Shown here one piece after another: positions 10,145 to 21,394 of a stretch of DNA of 64,000 nucleotides. Where the stretch lies: assembly GCF_020497125.1 (NCBI RefSeq), contig NC_059084.1:38262399-38326398 (forward strand). Direction: 5' to 3'. The notes under the pieces are model-generated. The model was not told where the DNA came from. It saw nothing but the letters and a program-made list of their open reading frames with translations, and made no database searches. The stretch's first letter is position 1. Each line of letters opens with the position of its first letter. Source of the stretch: Mauremys mutica (taxonomy: Eukaryota; Chordata; Testudines; Geoemydidae). The position numbers and the translations under genes are program-made.

Positions 10145-12159
10145 ATGCCTGCATGCGCCAAACGAGCCCTAGCATGGAGCAATGGCGAGTTGCTGGACCT
10201 CATCAGTGTTTGGGAGGAGGAAGCTGTGCAGTCCCAGCAGGGGCGGCTCTAGACATTTCGCTGCCCCAAGCACGGCGGCATGCCGCGGGGAGCGCACTGC
10301 TGGTCGCTGGTCCCGCGGCTTCGGTGGACCTCCCGCAGGCGTGCCTGTGGAGGGTCCACTGGTCCCGCGGCTCCACCGAAGCCGCGGGACCAGTGGACCC
10401 TCCGCAGGCACGCCTGCGGGAGGTCCACCGGAGCCACCTGCCACCCTCCTGGCGACCGGCAGAGTGCCCCCAGCAGCATGCCAAAAGACTTGGTGTGCTG
10501 GGGCGCTTGGTGTGCTGGGGCCTGGAGCAGCCCCTGAGTCCCAGCTGCGCTCCAGCCGTAGGAATTATGATACCTTTGGGCAGGTATCAAGGGCCATGAT
10601 GGAAAGGGGCCATGACCGGGACGCACTGCAGTGCAGGGTTAAAGTGAAGGAGCTGCGGAGTGCCTACTGCAAAGCCCGTGAGGGAAACCGCCGCTCCGGC
10701 GCTGCCCTCACGACCTGCCATTTCTACAAAGAGCTGGACGCGATACTTGGGGGTGACCCAAACTCCACTCCGAGGACCACCATGGACACTTCAGAGCGGG
10801 GGGAGGAGGAGGAGAAGGAGAAAAGCGAGAGTGAGGGTACTGATGCGGGGGGAGATACCCCGGAGTCCCTGGAGGCATGCAGCCAGGAGCTCTTCTCAAG
10901 CCAGGAGGAAGGTATCCAGTCGCAGCAGCCGGTACTTGGTGGAGGACAAACAGAGGAGCAGGTTCCTGGTAAGCGGCTTTTATTTTCAGGATGGAAATTT
11001 TTGGGGAGAGGAGGGAGGGTTAGGCTGCATGCATGCATGCCTAGATGCGGAATAGCTTAATGATGTGGTCTATCATGTTGTGGTAATCGGCCTCGTTAAT
11101 CTCTTCAAAAGTCTCATCCAGAACGGGGGCAATGTGCTTGTGCAGGTTTATTGGGAGAGCCACTGTGGTCCTTGTCCCAGTCAGGCTAACGTGTCCGCAT
11201 CACTGTGCCACGAGGGGTGGGGGGACCATTGCTGCACACAGGCAAGCTGCATAGGGGCCAGGGCAGAAGCCGCATTGCAGTAGAAGACCCTCCCTTGCTT
11301 CCCAGGTGACCCTCAGCAGGGAGATATCTTCCAGGATAAACTCCTGTGGAAAATGTTGGGATAGTGTTCAGTGGAGGTGCCCCCTGCAGCTGTTGGCTCT
11401 CCCCAAGGCACAGAAACCCAGAGGACAGTACAGCCCTGAAACAATCAATCCCCCTTACTCACCATTTCGGGGCTCCCGTGGGTTATGTGCGCTCTCTTTG
11501 GGATGAGAAAATTATGCTATTGTGTAGACTGTGTGTGCCCTCCTTAAGTGCGGGGGAATCATTACTCTGTCTGGTATAAACAATGCTGCCTCTGTTAAGT
11601 GTTGCATTTTGCCTTTACAGATGCAACCTTGAGATCTCGGCTGTCCATGTTATCACCGGCTGAGAGACTGCAAAAACCTCTGGAAGAGACCGCGAAAAAG
11701 CAAAGACGACATGCTGCACGAAGTGATGCGTCAATCTGTCACAGAGAATCAAAAAGTGCAGGAGTGGAGGGAGAGGGAAAGCAGGATCCGCAAGGGAAAC
11801 GCAGCGCACCGGAAGCAAAGCACGGAGCGGCTGATAAGCATCCTGCAGCGCCAAGCGGACTCTATCCAGGCGCTCGTAGCCATGCAGGCAGAGCACTACT
11901 GCCCCTGCCCCGCCTGCAGCCCTTGTCCCAAAGCTCTTTCCCTTGTGCCCCCATGTCAGCTCCAACCCCCCTTCCCCAACATACGGGTTCTTACCACCAC
12001 CACCACCAGCTGCCTCCAACACCTGTACGTTCACCAAGCAGCCCTGAGAACTACGACCCTTACCCTCTGCACTCAACCCCCATCACCATGCAGTATAGCC
12101 ATCCTGAAGTGCAGCACTCATTGCACAGCACTCCAGAGAGGACATATGCAAATCTGTGA
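10145..12159 (+). pseudogene. Harbinger Myb/SANT-like DNA-binding protein, two exons, disrupted
   Basis: Partner protein of Harbinger transposases, thought to bring the transposase to the nucleus and transposon ends. It starts at ATG 10145 with a Myb/SANT-type trihelix ([20 protein letters not shown]). It is then cut by a 299-bp hAT MITE at 10238-10536 and resumes [20 protein letters not shown] and [19 protein letters not shown]. An acidic tail rich in Glu follows. Exon 1 ends at a donor GTAAGC after 10968. Exon 2 starts after CCTTTACAG at 11621 in the matching phase. Exon 2 encodes a basic coiled-coil part (EVMRQSVTENQKVQEWRERE) and a Pro/Ser/His-rich tail. Two compensating frame changes are visible near 11690 and 11890. 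The MITE plus its duplication adds 307 bp, so it also shifts the frame. Confidence 0.8.
10238..10536. mobile_element. hAT-type MITE (299 bp) inserted in the Myb exon
   Basis: It begins CAGGGGCGGCTCTAG and ends CTGGAGCAGCCCCTG, an imperfect inverted pair. A perfect 8-bp direct repeat AGTCCCAG flanks it at 10230-10237 and 10537-10544. Inside, arms of roughly 60 bp (around 10310-10370 and 10373-10435) form a strong hairpin centred near 10371. Confidence 0.9.
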
Positions 12160-12214
12160 TTGTACAGTTACCCAGCCCACCCCCTTGCCCTTTCAGATTC
12201 CCAAAAAGTTGTGT

Positions 12215-12285
12215 TTCTTTCAATAAATTAATTTTCTTTTCAATAAATGAATTTTTGGCTTTGAAAACAGTCTTTATTATTGAAT
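12215..12285. terminator. Convergent poly(A) signals of the two Harbinger genes
   Basis: Two AATAAA hexamers on the plus strand (near 12221 and 12242) follow the Myb gene stop. TTTATT-type hexamers (AATAAA on the minus strand) just beyond, around 12271-12285, serve the transposase gene. The tail-to-tail genes therefore share a compact terminator region of about 70 bp. Confidence 0.65.
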
Positions 12286-12402
12286 AAAGTTAAAGATACC
12301 TTAGCCCAGGAAAGAAACAGGCACTGCAAATCAGCTTAGCAAACACAGATTCCTACTAACATTGGAACCACTGCACTTCATTCCCGTGCAAGGCACCAAA
12401 CA

Positions 12403-13644
12403 TTACTGTTGGTTTTCAGCCTCAAATTCCTCCTTCAAGACATCCCTAATCCTTGCAGCCATGTGCTGGGCCTCTCTAGTAGCTCTGCTCTCTGGCTGTG
12501 CAAATTCAGCCTCCAGGCGTTGCACCTCGGTGGTCCATGCCTGACTGAATTTTTCACCCTTCCCTTCACAAATATTATGGAGGGTACAGCACGCGGATAT
12601 AACCGCGGGGATGCTGTTTTCACCCAAGTCCAGCTTCCCATACAGAGATCACCAGCGGCTCTTTAAACAGCCAAAAGCACACTCCATAGTCATTCAGCAC
12701 CGGCTCAGCCTGTAGTTGAACTGTTCCTTGCTGCTGTCAAGGCTCCCTGTGTACGGTTTCAAGAGCCATGGCATTAACGGGTAAGCGGGGTCTCCAAGGA
12801 TCACAATGGGCATTTCGACGTCCCCTACTGTGATCTTCCGGTCTGGGAAAAAAGTCCCGGCCTGCAGCTTCCTGAACAGGCCAGTGTTCTGAAAGATGCA
12901 TGTGTCATGCACCTTTCCGGGCCAGCCTGCGTTAATGTCAATGAAACGCCCATGGTGATCCACAAGCACCTGGAGAACCATAGAGAAATACCTGTTCCGA
13001 TTAACGTACTCGGATGCTAGGTGGGTTGGTGCCAGAATAGGAATATGCCCTTCATCTATCGCCCCTCCACAGTTAGGGAAACCCATTTGTGCAAAGCCAT
13101 CCACAATGTCCTGCACGTTCTGCAGAGTCACGGTTCTTCTTAGCAGGATGCGATTAATGGCCCTGCAAACTTGCATCAACATGATTCCAACGGTCGACTT
13201 TCCCACTCCAAACTGGTTTGCGACCAATCGGTAGCTGTCTGGAGTTGCCAGCTTCCAGATTGCAATAGCCACCCGCTTCTCCACTGGCAGGGCAGCTCTC
13301 AATCTCGTATCCTTGTGCCGCAGGGTGGGGGCGAGCTCCTCACACAGTCCCATGAAAGTGGCTTTTCTCATCCGAAAGTTCTGCAGCCACTGCTCATCAT
13401 CCCAGACTTCCATGACGATGTGATCCCACCAGTCAGTGCTTGTTTCCTGAGCCCCAAAGCGGCGTTCCACTGTGCTGAGCATGTCTGTGAATGCCACAAG
13501 CAATTTCGTGTCGTACGCGTCAGGCGACTCGCTATCATCGTCGGACTCCTCGCTGTCACTTTGGATCTTAAGGAATAGCTCAACTGCCAAACGTGATGTG
13601 CTGGCGAGACTCATCAGCATATTCCTCAGCAGTTCGGGCTCCAT
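12403..13644 (-). pseudogene. Harbinger (HARBI1-like) DDE transposase with two in-frame stops
   Basis: About 413 codons from ATG 13644 to TAA 12403, the usual length for this family. Visible blocks: an N-terminal acidic region (SDSEESDDDSES), a helix-turn-helix-like part RLVANQFGVGKSTVGIML, the first catalytic Asp block GGAIDEGHIPI (family form usually has Gly-Thr-His after the Asp), then INAGWPGKVHD with the second Asp, and ILGDPAYPLMPWLLKPY. The C-terminal block CCTLHNICE is present. Stops are TGA at 12694-12696 (after NYRLSRC) and TGA at 12649-12651. Both are in frame, so decay is by point mutation. Neighbour: the Myb partner gene, convergent. Confidence 0.9.
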
Positions 13645-13790
13645 TTCCCGCAGACCGAAACGGAACACAGAATCGTGCTGCACAGAAACCGTTGAAAGAT
13701 GGCACCAAATGTGGACGGAAAGACAGGGATTGCTGGGATGTGAAGCGATGCATCACGGGGCCTTGGGACAGGAACCAAAGCAGTCAGCAA

Positions 13791-15440
13791 AAGAATTTGT
13801 AAAAAGAAAGGAGTATTTTTAAGCAATAATCTGTCCCCACCAAGGGGCTGGGAAATGTTTATTTTGTTTTTCAGATACTGTGAGCAAGCTAGCACCAGTG
13901 GAAAAACAACCCAGAACACTATGGGTCTACTACCGCAACCAAGATTGTGTTGTGTGTTTTGTGTTTGTCTTGTCATTATGGTATTTTGGTGGATATTGTA
14001 AATTCTTCAGGCACGAAACCCCTTTTTAGACATGTTGTGCTGTCCCTTTTGGGAGCAAGGGAGAATGTACCTTAATTAAACCTCTTCCACTCCCTACTCC
14101 TCCACCTCCCTCCAAATTGTCTGTGACACACCCATCCCCATAGTGGTCTACCCCCATCCAGAGACCTGTGGTTCTTAATCCATCTGGTTTACAAATGACT
14201 ATTACTCTGTCCCCCACTGACTGGTATCTCAATACTACATTTGCTAACTGTTTTTAGTTTACCAAAGTAGGTAAAAGAACGCTGCTATGGATAATTTCAA
14301 ACTCGTTTGAATTGAATGGATGGGAATTAAGCAAAAACATCGGAAAATGGCGAGCCCTCACAAACTACCTCTGGGAAGGCTGGAACTCATTGCAGGAAGC
14401 TGACTCAGCGGCTCAAATCCAACGCTTGGGACGTGCCCTGGAGCTACTGGACGGGGGAAATTATTACAGGGGTCTGAGCTTATCTCAACAGACCATTTAT
14501 TAGGAAATGTTATTCTAACCCTCAAGAATATTACAAAATCCCTTATAAATAAATTAGTAAACAATGTAAAAACTGTTTTGTGGGGAGAAGCATGTGGCCA
14601 GGTTCAACAAACGCTCACCAATCATCTTGTATACCTCTTGAAGGATGCCTGCCAGGGGTTATGGCCATCTGCATTGGAGGGGGCCAATGTGGTAAATCAA
14701 TTAAAGGTGTATGGGCCCTTTAGAGCCACCTAGCAAACAATTTTGGGGGACTGTACACTAAGCCAGTGTACCCTTACTGTCAGGGGAGTGGTTGAAGAAG
14801 AATGGACCTCAGCCACCCTTTTACAGCTGGGGTTCGGGGATGGGTGCCAATAAAAATGGTCCCAAGAACCCATATGGAAAGTAGTAATAACAAATAATGA
14901 CACACAGTTTCTAATGGGATCTGAGGTATACTATCCACAAATGGGTCTTGTGTGGGTGGAAGAGGGAAATACTTGGAAGCATTGGCCACAGAAACCACCA
15001 CTATTGCAGTGTTCAGAACTGGTACCCCCTCAGCATTGGGTGGAAGAGGGAAATAAAATTTGCTGGGAGGGATCGACCATGCTTAATGATCCGGTTCTGG
15101 AGGATGGAGTGGGTGGGATTTGAACCAGGAAACTTTTCCTTACAGCTGGTAAACTCCACTTACCAGATCCATATACAAGCTATGTGTCAGCTTAATGTAA
15201 CTGGACACCCAACAATACCTACTAAGTGGACTGTGGTGGTACCAGAACCCACCTGAATGAACTGGGACCATGTGATACAGCTACTCCAGAAGCTCCACGT
15301 TGAGCATCGCCGAATGCTGATTTTGGAAGCCAAAGCCCTTGGAGGAATGAATGCCTCCCAACTGGCTACTAAACTGCCTGCTAATTGTGCTTTGTCCTGA
15401 ATTGGCACTCTCAGTTGAGTCCTGCCAGAACCAGCATCGT
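13791..15440 (+). mobile_element. Decayed endogenous retrovirus fragment
   Basis: The first 120 bp (TTTGTAAAAAGAAAGGAG ... TTTTTCAGATACTG) resemble 54165-54290 inside the gamma-type ERV of this window, so they derive from related proviruses. Downstream are short open stretches with N-glycosylation sequons and Trp-rich phrases (for example WVEEGNTWKHW) suggestive of an envelope region. They are interrupted by many stops. No LTR is recognised. The family call is tentative. Confidence 0.5.
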
Positions 15441-15479
15441 TACAGAAGGGCCCTCAGGAGGTATCTAGTCCAACCCACT

Positions 15480-18447
15480 CAGGGCCGTAGCAACAAAGAA
15501 CGTGGCCCCCTCCGAACATATGTCCGGGGCCCCTTACAATGCAGAAACTGAAATGCGGTATTTATTTTATACAATATACAGGGTTCATATTATGTATACA
15601 TGTATTCCGTATTTATGCAAAGCGCTTCTTTCGAGCCTTGTTCTCTGCAAATTGGTTAATCAATGCATCATAGTCCAGAGATCTGGCAATCTTGTTTTTG
15701 ATTGAGATAACTGCAAGCGCAGAAAGCCTGTCATCTGTCATGGTTGAGCGCAGGATATTCTTGATCAGTTTCATTCTGCTGAAGCTCTTTTCAGCACCGG
15801 AGACAGTAACTGGTGTGGTCAGAAGAATTCTGATGCAAATGCAAAGATTCAGATATATCTCCTGAAGGCTGTTCTTGTATATGTATGTTAAAAAATTGTT
15901 TGCCGTGACAAGTCCTCTCTCTTTCTCAATGACATAAATAAAACGATTCAATTCCATTATGAGTTCGTTGGCATCAATGTCTCCCATTTTTCTTTCAAAA
16001 TTTTTGCTGTGATTCTCCAGTTTATTTTCTCTGTGACGCTGCTTCAGGTTGTTAGCGTTGTACAGAAATCCAAACAACTTATACCACTCCACGAGTTGGT
16101 CAAATCGCGGCGAAACAGAAGATATGGCCTGATCAGTGAGAACAAGAAAGAACTGCGATTTGAATTTTTCTTCGGCAGAAAGACGACTCGAATCATCAGC
16201 ACATTCGTAATCAAACATTCTCTTCTTACGTTGCACCCTGGTTTCTGGAAACACCTGCTCAATACCCATATGCTCTGCTATTTCATGTGCATTTGTGACC
16301 ACAGAGTTATATCCTGTATTTCGATAGTCTTCCAAAAACTTCATTGTAGCACCGACTTCTGCCTGCAGTACGTCAATTGACACATCTGGTGACTGAATTA
16401 ATTTGCTGGTTTTATTGACATGAAATAGTATATCGTACCACGTGTACACAGTCAGAACAAAAAGCCACGTAGTAACATGGTCTAAAAGCGCACCGGCTTC
16501 TGTTGATGTATTGCCATCTTTCTTTTCGAGCGCATATTCTCGCAAAGATGACAAAGCATTGCATAATTCTTCAAGGTGATAACGCAATGGCTTCACAGCA
16601 TCAATTCTCGACTCCCAACGAGTGTCCGATAACCCTTTAACAGATATTGGCATATGTTCTTGAAGTATATCCCAACATGAAGCTGAAGAAGAAAAGATAA
16701 CGTATATTCTGTTAATCAGACCGAAAAAGTCAACGGCATATTTCGATTACTTTGCCGCGTCTGAGATCACAAGATTCCAAGTGTGAGCTCCACATGGTAC
16801 ATACAAGGCACGGTCATTTATTTCTAGCATGCGGGCTTGAACTCCTTTATTCTTACCTCTCATATTTGTGCCGTTATCATAAGCTTGGCCTCTCATGTCA
16901 GCAATGTCTATTCCTAAATTGTTTGCCTTTTCAAGAAACGCTTCCAATAAGCCCTCGCCAGTTATATCATGAACATTAAGAAAACCAACAAACGCTTCAC
17001 GAATATTGACATCATCTTCACCATTGCATTCAACAAAGCGTAACACCACAGACATCTGTTCTTCATGTGACATGTCGGGAGTACAGTCCAAAATAACTGA
17101 ATAATATTTTGCTTTTTTAAGCTGCACTATGTTGGCCTCTTGAATGTTACTGGCAACAAGTTGAATCAGCTCGTTTTGGATCTGTGGACTGAGGTACTGA
17201 ACATGTGTCTCTGCCTTCTTAATCCTCTGTAAAAGTTCGCTGAGGACAGTATCATACTTTGCAAGCAATTCAAACAGTCCCAAAAAGTTGCCATTCGAAG
17301 GAGCGCCGAGCTTTTCATTACTTCCTCGAAATGCCAAGTTTCTTTCGGACAAGAAAATAACGACATCAACCATGCGTTTGACAACATTTCTTCAGAAATC
17401 TCTTTCTTTCAGAAAAGCCTGCAATTCGAGTTGGTCAATAGATGTACGGTTTACTATGCCTGACCGAAGGTCAAACCATTTCCCCATACAGTCTTGATGA
17501 CCTTTGCCTGTTTCATGCTGCTGAAGTCTTTTTGACAGTGCTTTCCAAGCAGATGTTCCACGACGTAGTGGTATGTCGCCAGTGCCAAATAATTTACAAC
17601 AAAAACAAAAAATGGCATCTTTCTGAACTGAGTACATTAACCATGAATGTCTTATTTTCTCGCCATTTGCCATGGTTTGATAGAAATGAGTACTTGTGAA
17701 CCTCCCTCTTTCCTCGTTAAATGGAAATTCGTAACTTTCATTCTGCTGCGGTGGGCCACGTGCAACAATGTCACACACTTGCCTGTCCGATATTATAGAC
17801 GGCCAATCTCCTGGATCATTAGTCAGTGGTTCAGATTCAGATACTTCTTTCCCGGCAGCAGCTGGAATATCTGTCACAGTTTGTTTGGTAGAACAACTGG
17901 CTTCACCTTCGACCTCACTTGAAGCACTTCTGGATACTTCTGGATACGATTCGTCGCTGCTAGCGCTGTCCGTTTCATGTGCCTGTACCTGTACGTTGGA
18001 TTGCAGCGCAAAATACGTTGACAACTTTGGAATTTTCTCAAGTTCCTTCTCGGCATCTTTTGCTGCCTTTCGTTTACTAGCTCTGCTCTTATACGTTCTC
18101 TTAGACATCACAAAGCACGCTTCTGCGTTGGAAATGATAAAAAACTAAACAACTAAATTAATAACATTTATCCACCGACCGCCATTATGAACGCAAATAC
18201 ACATTCTTTGAATGGGTCCAACTAAAATTTGAAACTGACCGACAGACAACTGATGTAGCCAATAGCATTATGATGTATCATAATGACTTCACGGTTTTGT
18301 CAGTAAAACCGACATGGATTGTGCAATAGCGTCAATAAATGTCACTTACCTAGTTATACCTTACATTTTTTTGCCACTTTTAGGGGCCCCCTTCCTTGCG
18401 GGGCCCCCTCCGGTCAGAGGGTACGAAGGGCGCTCGCTACACCTCTG
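15480..18447 (-). mobile_element. hAT DNA transposon, 2968 bp, nearly complete
   Basis: The left end CAGGGCCGTAGC pairs imperfectly with the right end GCTACACCTCTG. A perfect 8-bp target duplication AACCCACT lies at 15472-15479 and 18448-18455. Between them is one transposase gene on the minus strand. The insertion split a dispersed repeat whose halves can be rejoined across the duplication (GTCTAGTCC before, GCTCAAAGCAGG after). The extended sub-terminal GGGGCCCC blocks are also inverted relative to each other. Confidence 0.92.
15613..18108 (-). pseudogene. hAT transposase (ZMYM1/DUF4371-like), two in-frame stops
   Basis: A single frame of about 831 codons from ATG 18108 to the stop at 15613. 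It is interrupted only by TGA at 17392-17394 and TAA near 16747. Order of parts: basic N-terminus (KRTYKSRASKRKAAK), acidic Ser-rich linker, a TTF-type zinc finger with DAIFCFCCKLFG and QQHETGKGHQDC, then the RNase H-like catalytic region with YYSVILDCTPDMSHEEQ (catalytic Asp), ADMRGQAYDNGTNMRG and CGAHTWNLV. A helical insertion domain follows. The C-terminal hATC dimerisation domain reads TPVTVSGAEKSFSRMKLIK. The organisation matches vertebrate transposases related to ZMYM1 and DUF4371 proteins. With just two nonsense changes it is a recent fossil. Confidence 0.92.
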
Positions 18448-18600
18448 AACCCACTGCTCAAAGCAGGACCAATCCCCAGACAGATTTTTGCCCTAGATCC
18501 CTAAATGGCCCCCCTCAGAGATTGAGCTCACAGCCCTGGGTTTAACAGGCCAATGCTCAAACCACTGAGCTATCCCTTCCTCCCCAATACAATAAGCAGC
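18448..18600. repeat. Dispersed repeat split by the hAT insertion
   Basis: The left part lies just before 15480 (CAGGAGGTATCTAGTCCAA) and the right part continues here with GCTCAAAGCAGGACCAATC. The phrase ACTAGAT...CCTC on the opposite strand resembles CR1 3' ends. A tRNA-like stretch (CACTGAGCTATCCC) follows at about 18560. Confidence 0.55.
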
Positions 18601-18604
18601 CAAA

Positions 18605-19290
18605 TACAGATAAAATCTCACCCTCAGAGATGTTCCAATAAGCCTCTTTTACAGACTAGCCTCCTTCTAGTCTGGGTCCAATAATCACTCACACCCCTGT
18701 GGTCCTTTGTTCCAGTTTCTTTTAGGGGGTGGAGAGGCTCTCACTTTAGTCAGCTGAAGACAAAATGGAGGGGTCTCCCAGGGGTTTAAACAGACTTTCT
18801 CTTGTGGATGGACAACCCTCTCCCGCCGTGTGTAGAATCCCAGCTACAAGATGGAGTTTTGGAGTCACATGGGCAAATCACATGCCCATGCATGACTCAG
18901 AACTTGCAGGTAGCAGTGATTGTTCACATGCTCCCTTGAACATCCTCAGGTAGACTTCTTATGTGGATTGGAGCCTTCCAAGATCCATTGTCCGTTAAGT
19001 GTTTCTTGATTGGGCACTTAACTTGCAAATTCCTTTCTAAAGACACTGACCAAATGCTTTACTAAGGCTACTTAAAATCAAACAAGTACACAGCCAATAT
19101 TCATAACCTCAAATACAAAAACGATCCATGCATACAAATAGGATGAATATATTCAGTAGATCATAACCTTTGCAGAGAGATGTTACATGGCATATGTAGC
19201 ATAAAACATACCCAAGTTACATCATATTTACATTGATAAGCATATTTCCATAAAGCATTACGGGGTGCCAAGTCACAAACAGCTACTAAG
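18605..19290. repeat. Dispersed repeat, copy 2
   Basis: Homologous to 9360-9771 over its first 400 bp and continuing further, so this is the fuller copy. Family not identified. Confidence 0.65.
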
Positions 19291-19388
19291 AAGAATTTTA
19301 TAGTAACTGGCTGGCTGGGTGTCCATAAAATGGAGCTTTACCCCATCCCCCTTCATTTATCACAGTATGTTATACAGAAGGACAGTCT

Positions 19389-19390
<2 letters not shown>

Positions 19391-19437
<47 letters not shown>
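19391..19437. repeat. (AT)n microsatellite
   Basis: An uninterrupted TA dinucleotide run of about 45 bp. Open frames over it on both strands (Ile-Tyr runs) are artefacts. Confidence 0.97.
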
Positions 19438-19438
<1 letters not shown>

Positions 19439-19771
19439 GTCTTCATGCACAATCTCTCCCTCTCTCTCGTTTATCCACATGGTATGTTGGCAACCACAAG
19501 AAAGGCAGCAAAACCATATGAAATTGGCCCATAGCATTTGTAGTCCAGTATTTTTGGGGGCCTGAAGAGTGTATAGGGAAAGACGCAAGCCAGGTGTCCA
19601 CTGGACCTCTGAAGGCAGTATCCTGCATGTTGAACTGAATCTCCATTATCCACATGGGACATGCAGAGTCACTTGCTCCAACCCCAGTCCATGCAAAGTT
19701 TGCTTTGTACAGACACTCACACCTGTGGAAAGTGAATGAGAGGACACATTTTGAGCCTATTTTGCCCCAGA

Positions 19772-19990
19772 AAAAGCAGCAAAGAATCCTGTGGCACTTT
19801 ATAGACTAACAGTTTTGCAGCATGAGGCTTTCGTGGGTGAATACCCACTTCTTCGGATCACTTGCATCCGAAGAAGTGGGTATTCACCCACGAAAGCTCA
19901 TGCTGCAAAATGTCTGTTAGTCTATAAAGTGCCACAGGATTCTTTGCTGCTTTTACAGATCCAGACTAACACGGCTACCCCTCTGATACT
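19772..19990. repeat. Head-to-head SINE pair forming a near-perfect hairpin
   Basis: The left arm, 19772-19859, is the reverse complement of the right arm, 19863-19954. Differences are a 4-nt gap, one extra G and one missing base. The loop is about 7 nt. Each arm is the 3' part of the repeat family seen at 856-952. After 19954 the plus-oriented copy continues to CACGGCTACCCCTCTGATAC. Confidence 0.9.
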
Positions 19991-20029
19991 TGCCCCAGAA
20001 AGGTTCTCTCCTCACTGGAATAAATCAGG

Positions 20030-21172
20030 AGTTCCTGCAGTGAAATGATTGAAGTTAGACTACTGTAAAGCTGGTGCTGATGATGGGTTCTGCTCGATAA
20101 TGATCCAAATCAGTGCGGATCGACACATGTTCACTTTCATCATGTGAGTCACATGCCACTGGCAAAAGGTTGATTTTCTTTTTTGGTGGTTCGGGTTCTG
20201 TAGTTTCTGTATCGGAGTATTGCTCTTTTAAGACTTCTGAAAGCATGCTCCACACCTCATGCCCTTCAGATTTTGGAAGGCACTTCAAACTCTCAAAACC
20301 TTGGGTCAAGTGCTGTAGCTATCTTTAGAAATCTCACATTGATACCTTCTTTGCGTTTTGTCAAATTTGCAGTGAAAGTGTTCTTAAAACGAACATGTGC
20401 TGGGTCATCACCAAGGCTGTTATAACATGAAATATATGGCAGAATGTGGGTAAAACAGAGCTGGAGACATACTATTCTCCCTCAAGGAGTTCAGTCAAAA
20501 ATTTAATTAACTCATTTATTTTAACGAGCGTTATCAGCATGGAAGCATGTCCTCTGGAATGATGGCCGAAGCATGAAGGGGCATATGAATCTTTACCATT
20601 TCTGGCAGGAAATACCTTGCAATACTGGCTACAAAAGTGCCATGCGAACTCTTATTCTCACTTTCCGGTGACACTGTAAATAAGAAGCAGGCAATATTAT
20701 CTCCCGTCAATGTAAACAAACTTGTATGTCTTAGCAATTGGCTGAACAAGAAGTAGGACTAAGTGGACTTGTAGGCTCTAAAGTTTTACATTGTTTTGTT
20801 TTATAGTGCAGTTACGTAATAAAAAAATCTTACATTTGTAAGCTCCATTTTCACGATAGAGAGATTGCACTACGGTACTTGTATGAGGTGAACTGAAAAA
20901 TACTATTTTGTTTATTGTATTATTTTTATTACAAATATTTTCATGGTAAAAATGATGAAGTGAGCACTATACACTTTGTAATCTGTGTTGTAATTGAAAT
21001 CAATATATTTGAATATGAAGAAAAACATCCAAAAATATTTAATAAAATTCAGTTGATATTCTATTGTTTAACAGTGTGATTAAAACTGTGAGTAATCATG
21101 ATTCATTTTTTTAATTGCGATTAATTTTTTTGAGTTAATCGTGAGAGTTAACTGTGATTGACTGACAGACCT
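20030..21172 (+). mobile_element. hAT transposon remnant (3' part)
   Basis: On the plus strand at about 20600-20760 the decoded text GRKYLAILATKVPCE and NVNKLVCLSNWLNKK is a recognisable hATC dimerisation domain, broken by stops. The distal end contains repeated AATCGCGATTAA-like blocks (21100-21160), typical of the 3' end of a widespread vertebrate hAT family. A separate minus-strand frame at 20055-20309 is not the coding frame. Confidence 0.7.
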
Positions 21173-21394
21173 AGTATCTATTTCTTTCTGTATTCTGTAT
21201 AGTGCTGCACTAATCTCTGATTGGTAATCTTTGATTAAGTAATTACAATTGAGCCTGTTATTCAACAAGTTTGAGCCATACATTAAAGATACTTAAACTT
21301 AATTCTATGAGGTTTTTTTCAAGGGTATTGCAGGAGGTTGCCATATCTGTCACAACATCCATCCACCCATCCCTTTCTCTTTCTCTTCCTTCCT

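Larger units (their letters stand above)
9772..13790. mobile_element. PIF/Harbinger DNA transposon carrying both genes
   Basis: Autonomous Harbinger elements encode a DDE transposase and a Myb/SANT-like protein. Both are here, transcribed towards each other (Myb gene 10145-12159 plus, transposase 12403-13644 minus). The left sub-terminal region repeats AGCGCTG and contains ATTGGCCTCCAG and TATCCCAGAATGC, which recur in the MITEs at 50283 and 55816. The exact termini are not clear. The right end is lost against ERV-like sequence at about 13790. Confidence 0.8.

Noticed and set aside
10182..11060. 292-codon frame as a single host protein
   Set aside because: Its first part is translated MITE sequence and its last part is intron. 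Only the middle is the Myb-type protein.
19319..19655. Short Ile-Tyr-rich frames
   Set aside because: They are made by the (AT)n tract.
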